Of a DNA stretch of 64,000 bases, positions 29,886-41,100 are shown one piece after another. Below the pieces are notes generated by a model. The model had not been told where the DNA came from. It made no database searches and was given only the letters and a program-made list of their open reading frames with translations. Both the position numbers and the translations under genes were made by a program. This stretch comes from Muribaculaceae bacterium (GTDB lineage Bacteria > Bacteroidota > Bacteroidia > Bacteroidales > Muribaculaceae). Where the stretch lies: the NCBI GenBank assembly GCA_017555085.1, contig JAFZHD010000005.1:1-64000 (forward strand), written 5' to 3'. Every line of letters begins with the position of its first letter. Within the stretch, counting starts at the first letter, position 1.

Positions 29886-31937
29886 ATGAAACTACCGTCA
29901 AAGAAAGCCGTACTGCGTTTTTTGCTATTTGTTGCATCGGCTGTATTGATATTCTATTCATTCCCTCGCGTTGACGAGAAGAAGTATGATTATGAGGAAA
30001 ACCGTCCGTGGCACTACTCGTTGCTGACAGCGCCTTTTGACATTCCCGTACATCTTGACTCGGCAAGCGCGCGAATGGTGCGCGATAGCATCACTGCCAA
30101 TTTTGTGCCTGTCTACAAGCGCTTGGCCGAAGTGCAGTCTCAGTCGTTGGCTACCTATCGTGCAAACCTTGACTCTATATCAACCCTCACTCCCGCCGAC
30201 CGACAGAAACTGTTGTCGGCACTTAAAGAGGTGTATGCCGACGGTGTTGTTTCACACGATACTTATGACGCGATAAAAGCAGGTAAATTGCCTAATGTGA
30301 GATTTGTTGTGAATAATGTATCTCACTCGCAGTCAACACAATCGTTCCGCTCTGAGCGCGGCGCTTATACCTACATTGACAGCGTGTTTCGCTATCAGCG
30401 CGCCCACGACGGCGTGTCGGCATCGGCACTTGCCGAGGCATTGACTCCCAATGTGGTGCTCGATGAGGAATTGTCGGCACGTTTGCTCGAAGATGCGTGT
30501 CAAAGGGCGTTGGCACCTATTGGCGTGGTGCAGACCGGCGAGCGCATTATCGACCGCGGCGAGCGCATTACTCCGCAGATTTACACCATTTTGCAGACCT
30601 ATGAGCAGATGGTTGAGGAGCGCAAAGTGGGCGGTATCGGCCACAAAATTTATCCGCTTGCAGGTCAAATGCTGTTTATTCTCATATTGCTCTCGGCGTT
30701 GTACTTATATTTCTTCTTTTTTCGCAAAGAGATATGGGGCAACATGAGGTCAATGACCTTTATCACGCTGATGATTGTGGCGTTTGCCGTGTTGGCGTTT
30801 GTTGCCAAGCACTCGTTTACCTACGGCCTTTATATGATGCCGTTCACCATCATTCCCATTATGATGCTTGTGTACTTTGATAGTCGCACGGCATTGTTCA
30901 GCCTCATTATCGAGTGTATGATTTGTTCGGGAATAGCCACTAACGCATTTGAGTTTATTTTTGTGCAGTTTGTGGCAGGTGTAACCGCTATTTATTCGCT
31001 CAAAGAACTCACCCGCCGCTCGCAACTGCTTCGCACAGCGCTCTTTGTGTTCCTGTCATATGTGGTTTCTTATGTGGCTATTGAGGTAATCAGTTCGGGT
31101 GCAATAGAGGGTATCAATCCCAAAATGATAGCCGCGTTGGGCATCAACGCCGTACTTATCTCGTTTGCCTATGTATTAATCTTCGTGTTTGAAAAAATAT
31201 TCGGCTTCACATCGTTGGTGACTCTTGTTGAGTTGTCTGATATTAACCACCCCGTGTTGCGCGAATTGTCGGAAAAGTGTCCCGGAACATTCCAACACTG
31301 CATGTCGGTGAGCAGCCTTGCTTCGGAAGCGGCTGTGAGAATAGGGGCCAACTCGTTGTTGGTGCGTGCCGGTGCGTTGTATCACGATATCGGCAAAATC
31401 AAAAATCCCGCATTCTTTACCGAAAACCAATATGGTGTTAACCCCCACGATGCATTGAGTCCCGAGCAAAGTGCGCGCATCGTTATCTCGCATGTCACCG
31501 ACGGCTTGAAGCGCGCCGAGAAAGAGGACTTGCCCTCAATCATTCGCGACTTTATTGCACAGCACCATGGAGCGGGCAAGGCAAAGTATTTCTACATGAC
31601 CTATTGCAACGCCCACCCCGACGAAGAGGTTGACCCGGCACCGTTTACCTATCCCGGTCCTAACCCTCGCACCAAAGAGGCTTCGATATTGATGATGGCC
31701 GATGCCGTTGAGGCTGCATCGCGCTCTTTGACCGACCGCTCGGCCGAGGCTATTGCCACTCTCGTCAACCGATTGATTGACGGTCAGATAGCCGATGGTT
31801 TGCACGACGATTCGCCACTCTCGTTCCGTGATGTGAGAGAAATCAAAGAGTCGTTTATCTCTCGTTTGCGCACCATTTACCACTCGCGCATAGCCTATCC
31901 CAAAGAGTCGGCCAAACCGGCCGGCAAGAAGGCGTGA
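29886..31937 (+). CDS. 7TMR-HDED family cyclic-di-AMP phosphodiesterase (PgpH-like)
   Basis: This 683-aa membrane protein has an N-terminal helix (about 11-28), a large extracytoplasmic 7TMR-HDED region (about 35-255), a bundle of seven helices (about 260-440) and a cytosolic HD phosphohydrolase domain with LVRAGALYHDIGKIKNPAFF and later RDFIAQHHGAGKAKYF. Homologues such as Listeria PgpH hydrolyse c-di-AMP. Function in this organism is inferred from the family. It is co-oriented with relA/spoT and ends before a strong hairpin at 31979. Confidence 0.9.
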   Translation: MKLPSKKAVLRFLLFVASAVLIFYSFPRVDEKKYDYEENRPWHYSLLTAPFDIPVHLDSASARMVRDSITANFVPVYKRLAEVQSQSLATYRANLDSISTLTPADRQKLLSALKEVYADGVVSHDTYDAIKAGKLPNVRFVVNNVSHSQSTQSFRSERGAYTYIDSVFRYQRAHDGVSASALAEALTPNVVLDEELSARLLEDACQRALAPIGVVQTGERIIDRGERITPQIYTILQTYEQMVEERKVGGIGHKIYPLAGQMLFILILLSALYLYFFFFRKEIWGNMRSMTFITLMIVAFAVLAFVAKHSFTYGLYMMPFTIIPIMMLVYFDSRTALFSLIIECMICSGIATNAFEFIFVQFVAGVTAIYSLKELTRRSQLLRTALFVFLSYVVSYVAIEVISSGAIEGINPKMIAALGINAVLISFAYVLIFVFEKIFGFTSLVTLVELSDINHPVLRELSEKCPGTFQHCMSVSSLASEAAVRIGANSLLVRAGALYHDIGKIKNPAFFTENQYGVNPHDALSPEQSARIVISHVTDGLKRAEKEDLPSIIRDFIAQHHGAGKAKYFYMTYCNAHPDEEVDPAPFTYPGPNPRTKEASILMMADAVEAASRSLTDRSAEAIATLVNRLIDGQIADGLHDDSPLSFRDVREIKESFISRLRTIYHSRIAYPKESAKPAGKKA

Positions 31938-31978
31938 TTTTTAGTCGCGTAGCCCATTGCGGCTCATAAACCAATACG

Positions 31979-32013
31979 TTTTAATGGCCAAGGCAGTTCC
32001 TTGGCCATTAAAA
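31979..32013 (+). terminator. Terminator-like 15-bp hairpin
   Basis: TTTTAATGGCCAAGG pairs perfectly with CCTTGGCCATTAAAA around a 5-nt loop. The A/T-rich stem base makes it potentially bidirectional, but the trailing T run is weak. Confidence 0.65.
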
Positions 32014-32056
32014 TGCTCATTTATGCCCTCTTTGTCAGTGAAATTCACCGCAATAG

Positions 32057-32088
32057 TTTGCTTTAACGCAAAAGAATGATTAATTTTG
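32057..32088 (+). promoter_or_regulatory. lysS promoter
   Basis: TTTG (32057-32060), exactly 20 nt, then TAATTTTG (32081-32088). A full consensus match, with a leader of about 20 nt. Confidence 0.85.
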
Positions 32089-32115
32089 CCGATTATTTAG
32101 TAAACTGCACAAACT

Positions 32116-33846
32116 ATGAATGTACTTGAACTTAGCGAACAGGAAATTGTGCGTCGAGGTAGCCTCGAAGAAATGCGCAAATTGGGTATAGACCCCTATC
32201 CCGCAGCCGAATATGAAGTAACCGGTTATACCGATGAAATAAAAGAGACATTTGCCGATGATGCTCCCCAACGTGAGGTGCGCATCGCAGGTCGCATCAT
32301 GAGCCGTCGCATCATGGGTAAAGCGTCGTTTGTCGAATTGCAAGACTCTCGTGGCCGCATCCAAGTTTATATCAGCCGTGACGACCTCTGTCCCGATGAA
32401 AACAAAGACCTCTATAACATCGTTTTCAAGAAATTGCTTGATATCGGTGACTTTGTTGGCTTCGAAGGCTTTGTGTTCCGCACACAAATGGGCGAAATCA
32501 CTGTTCACGCCCGCTCGCTCACAGTGTTGAGCAAATCATTGCGTCCCCTCCCCATCGTTAAGGTGAAAGACGGTGTTACTTACGACGCATTTGATGACCC
32601 CGAGTTGCGTTATCGCCGCCGTTATGTTGACCTCGTGGTTAACGACGGTATCAAAGATATCTTCATCAAGCGCACAAAAGTGTTCAACTCTATGCGCCAA
32701 TATTTCAACGACCATGGTTACATGGAAGTTGAAACTCCCATCTTGCAGTCAATCCCCGGTGGTGCTGCTGCGCGTCCTTTCATCACACACCACAATGCGC
32801 TCGACATCGACTTGTATCTCCGCATTGCCGATGAACTTTATCTCAAACGCCTCATCGTTGGCGGTTTTGAAGGTGTGTATGAGTTCTCTAAAAACTTCCG
32901 TAACGAAGGTATGGACCGTACTCACAACCCCGAGTTCACTTGTATGGAAATCTATGTTTCTTACAAGGATTATAACTGGATGATGAACTTTACAGAAAAG
33001 ATGATTGAAAAAATCTGTCTCGATGTAAACGGCACAACCGAAGTGAAGGTGGGTGATAACATCATCAACTTCAAGGCTCCGTTCAAACGTGTGACTATGA
33101 TTGACTCAATCAAGGAATTTACCGGTATCGACATCACAGGTATGAACGATGAGCAATTGCGCGAAGTGTGCAAGCAGCTCGACATCGAGGTTGATGAAAC
33201 TATGGGTAAAGGCAAGCTCATCGACGAAATCTTTGGCGAAAAATGTGAGGGCAACTACATTCAGCCCACATTCATCATTGACTATCCCATCGAAATGTCG
33301 CCTCTCACCAAGCGTCACCGCAACAACCCCGAACTCACCGAGCGTTTCGAACTTATGGTGAACGGTAAGGAACTTGCTAACGCTTACTCTGAGCTTAACG
33401 ACCCCATCGACCAATATGAACGCTTTGTTGAGCAAATGCGTTTGAGCGAAAAGGGTGACGACGAAGCGATGATTATCGACAAGGACTTTATCCGCGCGTT
33501 GGAATATGGTATGCCTCCCACATCAGGTATGGGTATCGGTATGGACCGCCTCGTAATGTTGATGACAGGTCAAACAACTATCCAAGAAGTATTGTTCTTC
33601 CCGCAGATGCGTCCCGAGAAAGTTCAGCGCCGCGACTCAGAGGCAGCATACACCGCAGTAGGCGTTCCCGTCGAGTGGGTTGCTCCTATGCAGAAAGCCG
33701 GCGTTGTCACTATCGAGCAACTTGCAGCCGCTTCGGCAGGCAAATTGCATCAGGATATGTGTGGTGTAAACAAAAAATATAAACTTGAGTTGAAAAATCC
33801 CACCGTTGACGAAGTGAACGCGTGGATTGAAAACGCAAAGAAATAA
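32116..33846 (+). CDS. lysS: Lysyl-tRNA synthetase (class II)
   Basis: This 576-aa protein has an N-terminal OB-fold anticodon-binding domain (about 55-160) and a class II catalytic core. Motif 2 is [20 protein letters not shown] (about 260) and motif 3 [20 protein letters not shown] (about 475). A C-terminal ~65-residue extension (from GVPVEWVAP) is typical of Bacteroidales LysS. It charges tRNA-Lys. It begins a plus-strand group with gpsA and pgi; gpsA follows after 2 nt. Confidence 0.96.
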   Translation: MNVLELSEQEIVRRGSLEEMRKLGIDPYPAAEYEVTGYTDEIKETFADDAPQREVRIAGRIMSRRIMGKASFVELQDSRGRIQVYISRDDLCPDENKDLYNIVFKKLLDIGDFVGFEGFVFRTQMGEITVHARSLTVLSKSLRPLPIVKVKDGVTYDAFDDPELRYRRRYVDLVVNDGIKDIFIKRTKVFNSMRQYFNDHGYMEVETPILQSIPGGAAARPFITHHNALDIDLYLRIADELYLKRLIVGGFEGVYEFSKNFRNEGMDRTHNPEFTCMEIYVSYKDYNWMMNFTEKMIEKICLDVNGTTEVKVGDNIINFKAPFKRVTMIDSIKEFTGIDITGMNDEQLREVCKQLDIEVDETMGKGKLIDEIFGEKCEGNYIQPTFIIDYPIEMSPLTKRHRNNPELTERFELMVNGKELANAYSELNDPIDQYERFVEQMRLSEKGDDEAMIIDKDFIRALEYGMPPTSGMGIGMDRLVMLMTGQTTIQEVLFFPQMRPEKVQRRDSEAAYTAVGVPVEWVAPMQKAGVVTIEQLAAASAGKLHQDMCGVNKKYKLELKNPTVDEVNAWIENAKK

Positions 33847-33848
33847 TA

Positions 33849-34847
33849 ATGAATTTTCCCGGAAAAATAGCGGTAATGGGAGGCGGTAGTTGGGCTACCG
33901 CTCTCGCTAAACTATTGCTCCAAAATTGCGACAGCATAATGTGGTACATGCGCCGCGACGACCGCATCGCCGACTTCCAACGCTTGCGCCACAATCCGAC
34001 TTACTTGTCAGATGTTGAGTTTGACACCGACCGCATTGAGTTTTCGTCAGACATCAACTACATCTGCGAGAAAGCCGACACGCTTCTCATGGTGATGCCC
34101 TCGCCCTACTTCAAACAGCATCTTGCCAAGCTCAATGTCGATATCAGCAACAAATATATCGTATCGGCAGTGAAAGGCATCGTGCCCGACGAAAACGAGA
34201 TTATCTCGGAGTATATGGTCAACTATTATGGCGTTGACCAGCGTCATATGCTTGTGGTGAGCGGACCTTGCCATGCCGAGGAAGTGGCTCTCGGCCGATT
34301 GTCATATCTCACTGTCGGTTGCAGCGACTTGGCACATGCACAAGCGTTTGCCGACTGCCTCTCGGGTAAGGCGATGAAAACCATTGTATCGACCGATGTT
34401 GTCGGTATCGAATATGCGGCTGTGCTCAAAAATGTCTATGCCATTGCGGCGGGCATTGTTCACGGCCTCAAAAACGGCGACAACTTTATGGCGATGCTTG
34501 CTTCAAATGCAGTTCGCGAAATGGAACGATTTGTTAACGCTGTTGATTCGCGCGACCGTCACATCTGTGACTCGGTTTATCTTGGCGACTTGCTTGTCAC
34601 TTCATACTCGCGATTTAGCCGCAACCACAATTTCGGCTCAATGATTGGCCGTGGATTGAGCGTTAAGGCTGCCAAGATGGAGATGGAACAGATTGCCGAA
34701 GGTTATTTTGGCACAAAGTGCATTCACGAGATTAACTCGGGACGCTATCAAGTGGATATGCCTATCCTCGACGGCGTTTATGATATATTATATAATAATG
34801 TGTCGGCCGTTAAGGCTATCAGAGCAATGTCTGACACATTCCGTTAA
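33849..34847 (+). CDS. gpsA: Glycerol-3-phosphate dehydrogenase [NAD(P)+]
   Basis: This 332-aa protein has the Rossmann motif IAVMGGGSWATALAKLL at the N-terminus. The catalytic region EYAAVLKNVYAIAAGIVHGL contains the conserved lysine, and RNHNFGSMIGRGLSVKAAKM lies further on. It reduces dihydroxyacetone phosphate to sn-glycerol-3-phosphate for phospholipid synthesis. It is located between lysS and pgi with short gaps, consistent with one operon. Confidence 0.94.
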   Translation: MNFPGKIAVMGGGSWATALAKLLLQNCDSIMWYMRRDDRIADFQRLRHNPTYLSDVEFDTDRIEFSSDINYICEKADTLLMVMPSPYFKQHLAKLNVDISNKYIVSAVKGIVPDENEIISEYMVNYYGVDQRHMLVVSGPCHAEEVALGRLSYLTVGCSDLAHAQAFADCLSGKAMKTIVSTDVVGIEYAAVLKNVYAIAAGIVHGLKNGDNFMAMLASNAVREMERFVNAVDSRDRHICDSVYLGDLLVTSYSRFSRNHNFGSMIGRGLSVKAAKMEMEQIAEGYFGTKCIHEINSGRYQVDMPILDGVYDILYNNVSAVKAIRAMSDTFR

Positions 34848-34874
34848 ACCAATGATTTACAAAACTGTTGAAAG

Positions 34875-36212
34875 ATGAAAACAATCAAAATAGACATCAA
34901 AAATGTGTTGGGAACAGTTTCGCAGGCCGATATCCAAGCGCTTGACACACAGTCGGCTGCCGGTCTCGAAAAGTTGCACAACGGCACGGGCGAGGGTAAC
35001 GACTTCCTCGGTTGGCTCGATTTGCCCACTCGCACTCCCGCATCGCTCATCGACGACATCAACGCCGTTGCTGCCGACTTGCGTGCCAACTGCGAAGTGG
35101 TAGTAGCTATCGGTATCGGTGGTAGTTACCTCGGCGCAAAAGCTGTGATTGAGGCTCTCGGCAACTCGTTTGCCGCTTATCGTGGCGATGCGCCCCAAGT
35201 GCTTTTTGCCGGTCAAAACATCGGCGAAGACTATCTCTATGAATTGATGGACTATCTCAAAGGCAAGAAATTTGGTATCGTGGTAATCTCTAAATCGGGA
35301 ACAACCACTGAGCCCGCCATCGCGTTCCGTTTGCTCAAAGAGCAACTCGAATCGCAACTTGGCAAAGCCGAAGCCTCTCGCCGCATAGTTGCCATTACCG
35401 ATGCTGCGCGTGGTGCATTGCGCCAACTCGCAACCGAAGAAGGCTACAAAACATTTGTTATTGACGACAATGTCGGTGGCCGTTTCTCAGTGTTGAGCCC
35501 TGTCGGTTTGTTGCCCATCGCTATCGCAGGTTATGATATCAACGCATTGATGAAAGGAGCTGTCGATATGGAAAAAGCGACACTTGCTCACGCCGATGAC
35601 AACATTGCAGAGGTGTATGCCAAGACTCGCAACGCATTGTATCAAGCAGGCAAGAAAATCGAAATTCTCGTTAACTACAACCCTAAACTTCACTATTTCG
35701 CTGAGTGGTGGAAACAGCTCTATGGCGAAAGCGAAGGTAAGGATAAAAAAGGCATCTTCCCCGCGGCGGTTGACAACTCTACCGACCTCCACTCAATGGG
35801 TCAATGGATTCAAGATGGCGAACGCACTATTTTTGAAACCGTTCTCTCTGTGGAAGAGCAGCAGCACACAGTGGTAATTCCTGCCGACGAGGCAAACCTC
35901 GATGGTTTGAACTACATTGCTGGCAAGCGCGTTGACGAGGTGAACAAGATGGCCGAACTTGGTACGCTCATCGCTCATGTTGACGGTGGAGTGCCCAATA
36001 TGCGCATCACAATTCCTGCTCTCAAAGAAGAATATCTCGGTCAGTTGATTTATTTCTTTGAAAAGGCGTGTGGTATCAGCGGCTATATTCTCGGAGTAAA
36101 CCCCTTCAATCAGCCCGGAGTCGAGGACTATAAGCGCAACATGTTTGCCCTCCTTGAAAAGCCCGGTTACGAAAAAGAGACTGAAGCAATCAAAGCAAAA
36201 ATCGCAGAATAA
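34875..36212 (+). CDS. pgi: Glucose-6-phosphate isomerase
   Basis: This 445-aa protein is of the short bacterial type. It has [20 protein letters not shown] near residue 78, [20 protein letters not shown] (about 137) and [20 protein letters not shown] (about 197), the sugar-phosphate isomerase domains. The catalytic Glu/His region [19 protein letters not shown] is present. It interconverts glucose-6-phosphate and fructose-6-phosphate. It ends 23 nt before an intrinsic terminator. Confidence 0.96.
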   Translation: MKTIKIDIKNVLGTVSQADIQALDTQSAAGLEKLHNGTGEGNDFLGWLDLPTRTPASLIDDINAVAADLRANCEVVVAIGIGGSYLGAKAVIEALGNSFAAYRGDAPQVLFAGQNIGEDYLYELMDYLKGKKFGIVVISKSGTTTEPAIAFRLLKEQLESQLGKAEASRRIVAITDAARGALRQLATEEGYKTFVIDDNVGGRFSVLSPVGLLPIAIAGYDINALMKGAVDMEKATLAHADDNIAEVYAKTRNALYQAGKKIEILVNYNPKLHYFAEWWKQLYGESEGKDKKGIFPAAVDNSTDLHSMGQWIQDGERTIFETVLSVEEQQHTVVIPADEANLDGLNYIAGKRVDEVNKMAELGTLIAHVDGGVPNMRITIPALKEEYLGQLIYFFEKACGISGYILGVNPFNQPGVEDYKRNMFALLEKPGYEKETEAIKAKIAE

Positions 36213-36234
36213 TCGTTCAGCGATATATGCAACG

Positions 36235-36268
36235 AAAGCGAGAGTCTCAACGGCTCTCGCTTTTTTTT
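36235..36268 (+). terminator. Terminator of the lysS-gpsA-pgi unit
   Basis: AAAGCGAGAG pairs with CTCTCGCTTT and is followed by a run of T. Confidence 0.88.
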
Positions 36269-36415
36269 GTTGCACTCGGCGAGAAGAAAGCGGCCTTAAG
36301 TGCCCTATAGAGCCCGTAGTTTAAAAGAAATCTATAGTCACTATAAGTCAAAACCCCACTAAAACCCGTTGAAATGTTAAAATATAGTTAAAGATAAATA
36401 TTTTTCAAGAAATAC

Positions 36416-36446
36416 TTGTGGGTGTGAAATGAAATGTCTAACTTTG
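36416..36446 (+). promoter_or_regulatory. Strong promoter at the head of a non-coding stretch
   Basis: CTTG at 36415-36418, 20 nt, TAACTTTG at 36439-36446. No convincing gene starts until 37188, so transcription from here makes either a ~735-nt leader or an RNA gene. Confidence 0.65.
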
Positions 36447-37187
36447 CTATGATTTTGGCGCAGAAGCCCCTCTAATCAGAGCAAAGCGATAAAAAGAGGA
36501 CACTGTCAGGCAGAGCAGCCGCCAAAACCGAGGCAGAGACCGAAAGCCGAGTCCCGATCGCAGGGGCAGAGCAAAAGCCGAAGCCAAAAGAAGCCCAAGC
36601 GAAAGCAAAGGCAAACCGATAAAAGAGTAATTAACCATAAAAACAATAACAGCAAAAAAAGAGACTATAACTAACACACGCAACCCCCAAGCCTATGGCT
36701 CACCAATTAACCTAAGTTTAACTCCTAAATTTTACCGTCAAAAAAACTAATCTCCTCCCGTGCAGTGTGCACTTTTCTAACTAACAACATGTTTCACTAA
36801 AAAATTAACTCTCCCCAAACGAAATTAAAATCATAATTCAAAAAACAGTTAGTAACACTTAAACACTTATCAATCAACTATGAACTTGTCAATAATCATA
36901 TTATCGAAATTTCGACTGCGAAGGCGCTGAATCTGAATTTTTATTAGAGCAGTTGCGTCGCAAGTAGTGCGAATTTTTATGAAACATTGACATAGTTAAC
37001 ACATGAGAGTGGTGTGTCCATACCACCGCAGATAATCTCTGTGCTTTTTGAACCGTTCCCTGCCAGTGGTGACAGCGTTGGCAGATTCCTCCCCGTGTCA
37101 GGCCTGTTTTCAGGTCGGGCAAATGCGTCGACAAATTGTAGAACCTTTATTAAGTAACTGATTTTCTAACTTTAAATTTTTTGAATT
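36447..37187 (+). other. Long untranslated region with structured 3' half
   Basis: The first 200 bp are purine-rich with no reliable ORF. From about 36990 to 37130 several pairings appear: GTGGT/ACCAC near 37009-37027, CTGCCA/TGGCAG near 37068-37092, and GGCCTG-TTTT-CAGGTC near 37101-37116. A weaker TAACTTTA box lies about 15 nt before the next ATG. This may be a regulatory leader of the 37188 gene or a separate RNA. Confidence 0.4.
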
Positions 37188-37475
37188 ATGAAAAAGATTG
37201 AAACTACCTCAGCAGCAGTGTTTAACCAACTCCGCGGTCTCCGCTCTAAAAAGCAGGAGGTGACTCCTGCCGAATTGCTTGCGATGTGCAAGCAGCTTGA
37301 ATCGGCTCTTGAAGCCGATGGCTCTCTCCGTAAGTTCACTTGGCGTAAAACCGCCTCTGTTGCCACCAACCTCGACAAGAAGGCGTGGCGTGCGGCTGCA
37401 CGCGATGCCGAGGCGGCCGACACGGTGCAGTTGAAGCCTGTCGCTGATCGCGCCGACCTTCGCCTTATCGCATAA
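37188..37475 (+). CDS. Small basic orphan protein
   Basis: This 95-aa protein begins MKKIETTSAAVFNQLRGLRS and is rich in Ala, Lys and Arg, with a helical segment EVTPAELLAMCKQLESALEA and a basic stretch FTWRKTASVATNLDKKAWRA. It has no membrane or signal sequence. Composition and size would suit a nucleic-acid-associated protein, but no known family (such as HU) is recognised. It stands between a ~735-nt leader-like region and a 12-bp inverted repeat. Confidence 0.65.
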   Translation: MKKIETTSAAVFNQLRGLRSKKQEVTPAELLAMCKQLESALEADGSLRKFTWRKTASVATNLDKKAWRAAARDAEAADTVQLKPVADRADLRLIA

Positions 37476-37505
37476 CAGCGGTCGGTAGAAATAGTCGCAA
37501 CGACC

Positions 37506-37556
37506 CATCGTGGCTGAAAAACGGCCAACCTAACACACTGGCCATCAGCCACGATG
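37506..37556. repeat. 12-bp inverted repeat with nested stem
   Basis: CATCGTGGCTGA (37506-37517) is perfectly complementary to TCAGCCACGATG (37545-37556), with GGCCA/TGGCC (37523-37527, 37539-37543) nested inside. It begins 31 nt after the stop of the small basic protein and has no T run. Confidence 0.6.
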
Positions 37557-37684
37557 CCTATGAAATGACACTGAAAACACAACGACACACAAGGTCGAAG
37601 CGATACCGATAACCTTTATTACATAGTTGGCTTTTATCTTAACCTATTTATACAAACAAGCCCTTATCTACTATATATATCCAC

Positions 37685-37715
37685 AGCGAGGCCCACAGGC
37701 CTCGCTGTTTTTTTT
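37685..37715 (+). terminator. Terminator downstream of the small basic protein
   Basis: AGCGAGGCC/GGCCTCGCT with a CACA loop, followed by GTTTTTTTT. Confidence 0.88.
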
Positions 37716-38173
37716 ATGGTGGGTGGAGCGGGGAATTCATCCAAGTGAACGGAAATAATAATCGGGGTCGTGCGGAGCGGGTCAACGGACCAAAAAAGAC
37801 ATATAGATGCCGCAAGGAAGAGTCGTTTGGTGGTGGGGTGGAATCGCTTGTTTTGCGGTGTGGGGCGGCTGTGGTTGACGAAATTGCAATTTTGTGCCGA
37901 TTTGCTCGCTGATTTCATGTTTTTGCTGCTGATTTGTTGAAATTTAGTACAAAAAATAGGGATTTTTGTGATATTTGTATTAAATTTGCACGCTTATTGG
38001 AATTTTTGCCTTTGATAGCAATTTGAAGTGTGTTGCTTTGCCGTTTTGCACTGATGCTGAACGGATAAAGAATGGAAATGCTGATGTTGTGTTTAGGCTT
38101 GAATTTTGTGAGAAAACTAACAATCGAAATTGAAGAAAATATCAATTTTTTATATTAACCAAATCAATTAACT
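37716..38173. other. Intergenic region before the giant secreted protein
   Basis: No coding region is supported. A TAAATTTG box (37981-37988) could serve as -7 element for the gene at 38174, giving a leader of about 185 nt, but no -33 match is clear. Otherwise nothing is recognisable. Confidence 0.4.
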
Positions 38174-41100
38174 ATGTTTAAAAAACTTACTTTAATTTTG
38201 GCTCTCGTTGCAGCATTTTGCTTCAACGCTAGCGCTGCAAAGTTGGAGTATTCAGTATCATTTGTTGGTGCTGGCGCGTTGCCCTCAGACTGGACAGTCT
38301 TGGATAACAACACCACCAAAGGTAGCACTTGGTACTATGATAACTCTTGGAACAATGCAGTGACTAATTATGAGTCAAAAACAGAAAAGGCTGATGACTA
38401 TTTCATCTCGCCTGCCTTTGCTCTCGAAGCAGGTAAAACTTATGTTATCACTACACGCACATGTACCGATAACGGTTCGTCGTCTGGTGATTTGTTCCTC
38501 CGTGTTGGTACATCAACTACTGATGCTTCAACATTTAGCGATGTGCAACAGTTGTTCCCCACAGGTAACTCAACAAGCGCATTGAAAACTGAAACTATCA
38601 ACTACACTCCCTCAACAAGCGGTACTTACCACTTTGCTTTTTATAGCAATGTTGGCAAACGCGGTTTCGGCTATGTATTAGGTGGCTTTGAAATCGTAGG
38701 TGGTGAAGAAGGCGGTTCAACTGTAGACCCCGAACCCACTCCCGGTGAAGGCGAAGAAGAAGGTGGTGAAGAAGAAGGTGGCAGCCAAGATGCAATCGGC
38801 GGTCTCATTTCTTACAATGTAGATTTCACTGCTGGTGCTGGTGAAGGTTGGACAACAATCGACAACAGCCCCAATCCTGTTAACACATGGGCATTTAATG
38901 ACATGTATGGCTGGGGTCAAGTGACTATCGTTGACACAAAATCAAGTTCTGATGACTACTATGTATCTCCCGCATTCAGCCTTATCGCTGGCGAAGAATA
39001 CACTATTAAAACTAAAACCGGTTCATATTGGGGTGTAGGTGGCCAAACACTTACTCTTAAATGTGGTAAGAGCGCAACAGATGCTTCGTCATTTACTGAT
39101 GTTGCAACATTGACTCCTACTACATACTATGACGGTATCAATGAAGTTGTAGCACAAGAAATCAAATTCACTCCCACTGAAAGCGGTGTTTACTATTTCG
39201 CATTCCACACTACTCAAATCGCTAACTATACTCACTACTCTTTGGCAGGCTTCTCTCTCGAAGGTGGCGTAGCAGAAGAAGGCGGTGAAGAAGAAGGTGG
39301 CGAAGAAGGCGGCGAAGCCGAAACATTCACTTATTCAGTAGACTTTACTGGTGGCGCTGCAAGCGATTGGACAACAATCGACGCTAATGCTGATGGCAAA
39401 ACATTCATTTATGACAACACTATGGGTGATGCTGCAATGTGCGTAAATTCGGCATCAAGCTACAACGATTACTATGTATCTCCTGCATTTAACTTGGTTG
39501 GTGGTGCTACTTATACAGTGAAAGCAGCATGTGCTAATCCTTGGGGTGCATGTGTAGGTAGTATGTCATTGGTATATGGTGCATCTGCAACAGATGCAAG
39601 CGCATTTGAAACAGTATCGGCATTGACTCCCGTAAATGAAGGTACTTTTGCAAATGTTGTTCCTGAGACATTTGAGGTGACACCTGCAACATCAGGCACA
39701 TATTATTTCGCATTCTCATTGCAAGGTAACGGTGGTTACTTGTCTCACTATGCGGTTTCATTCTCAATCGAAGGCGAAGCGGCAGGTTCAGAAGAACCCG
39801 AACAACCTGTTGAGCCCGAACAACCCGCTGGTGGTTATGTTTCTTATGCTATCAACTTTGGTGTAGAAGGTCTCACTGATTGGACTACATTGGACAACAG
39901 TGCGACACCCGGAACTACTTGGGTTTACAACACCGACTATGGTTTTGGTCAAGCAACAATCATTGAGCAAAAAACAAATACTGATGACTATTTGGTATCT
40001 CCCAAGTTTGACCTCGCTGCTGGCGTAGAATATACTATCAAAGCAACAACAGGTTCTTACTATGGTATGGGTAACAAAACACTCACACTTGAATATAGCC
40101 AAGACGCTACAAGCGTTGCTGCATTTGCTCAAGTGTCAGCGTTGGCTCCCCAATACTATGATGCTCCCTCTGGTGCAACTGTTGAAGAAATCAAATTCAC
40201 TCCCACAACAAGCGGTTCTTACCACTTCGCATTCCACCTCATCAATGACAAAAATGCAGTAAGTTTCTCTGTGTTTGGTTTCTCAATCGAAGGCGGCGAA
40301 CAACCTGTTGAACCCGAGCAACCCGGTGAAGAACCTGGCGAAGAGCCCGAAGAAGTAGGTGGTCCTTTCACAATCACAGAAGACTTTGAAGATGCTTCAC
40401 ACTTCACTGAAAGCGCAACAGTTCCCAACGGTTGGTTGTCAACTGGTTCGTTTGCATTCGGTCGTGATGTTGCAGTTAACTATGGCGTAATGGCTAACAG
40501 TGGCTCACACGCTATGGTTTCTAAACGCCAACAATATGACACAAATGCTGATGAAGTAATCTACACTCCTGTTAAGAAACTCGTTGCCGGTAAAGAATAC
40601 AAACTTTCATTCTACTACTACGCTCCTGGTGGCAGCCCCGCTGCGACATTCTATCAAATCGTATCAGTTAAGGCTGGTACTGCACAAACTGCCGATGCAC
40701 AAACTATCGACCTCGGTGGTATCGCAACAGTAGTACCTGCTTGGACTAAATATGAATTTGCATTCACTCCCGAAGTTGAAGGCGAATACTGCTTCTCTAT
40801 CGCAGTTACTCGTTCATCAACATTGAACCGCGACCACGGTCAAGTTGCATTCGACGACTTTGAAATCACTGGCGAAGCTCCCGAAGCCGGTTCAGAAGAG
40901 CCCGAACAACCCGTTGAGCCCGAAGAACCCGAAGCAGGCGAACCTGTTGATTTCACAATCTTTGAAGATTTTGAAGATGACTCACACTTCACTGCAAACG
41001 CAGAAGTTCCCGAAGGTTGGGTATCAGAAGGTTCTTACTGGTCTTTCCGTCGTTCAAGCACATATGATTATGGCTACATGCCTAAATCAGGTAGCTACTC

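Noticed and set aside
36447..36683. 78-aa hydrophobic reading frame on the minus strand
   Set aside because: It starts at TTG, lies antisense to purine-rich sequence that produces hydrophobic codons by composition, and has no ribosome-binding site or promoter.
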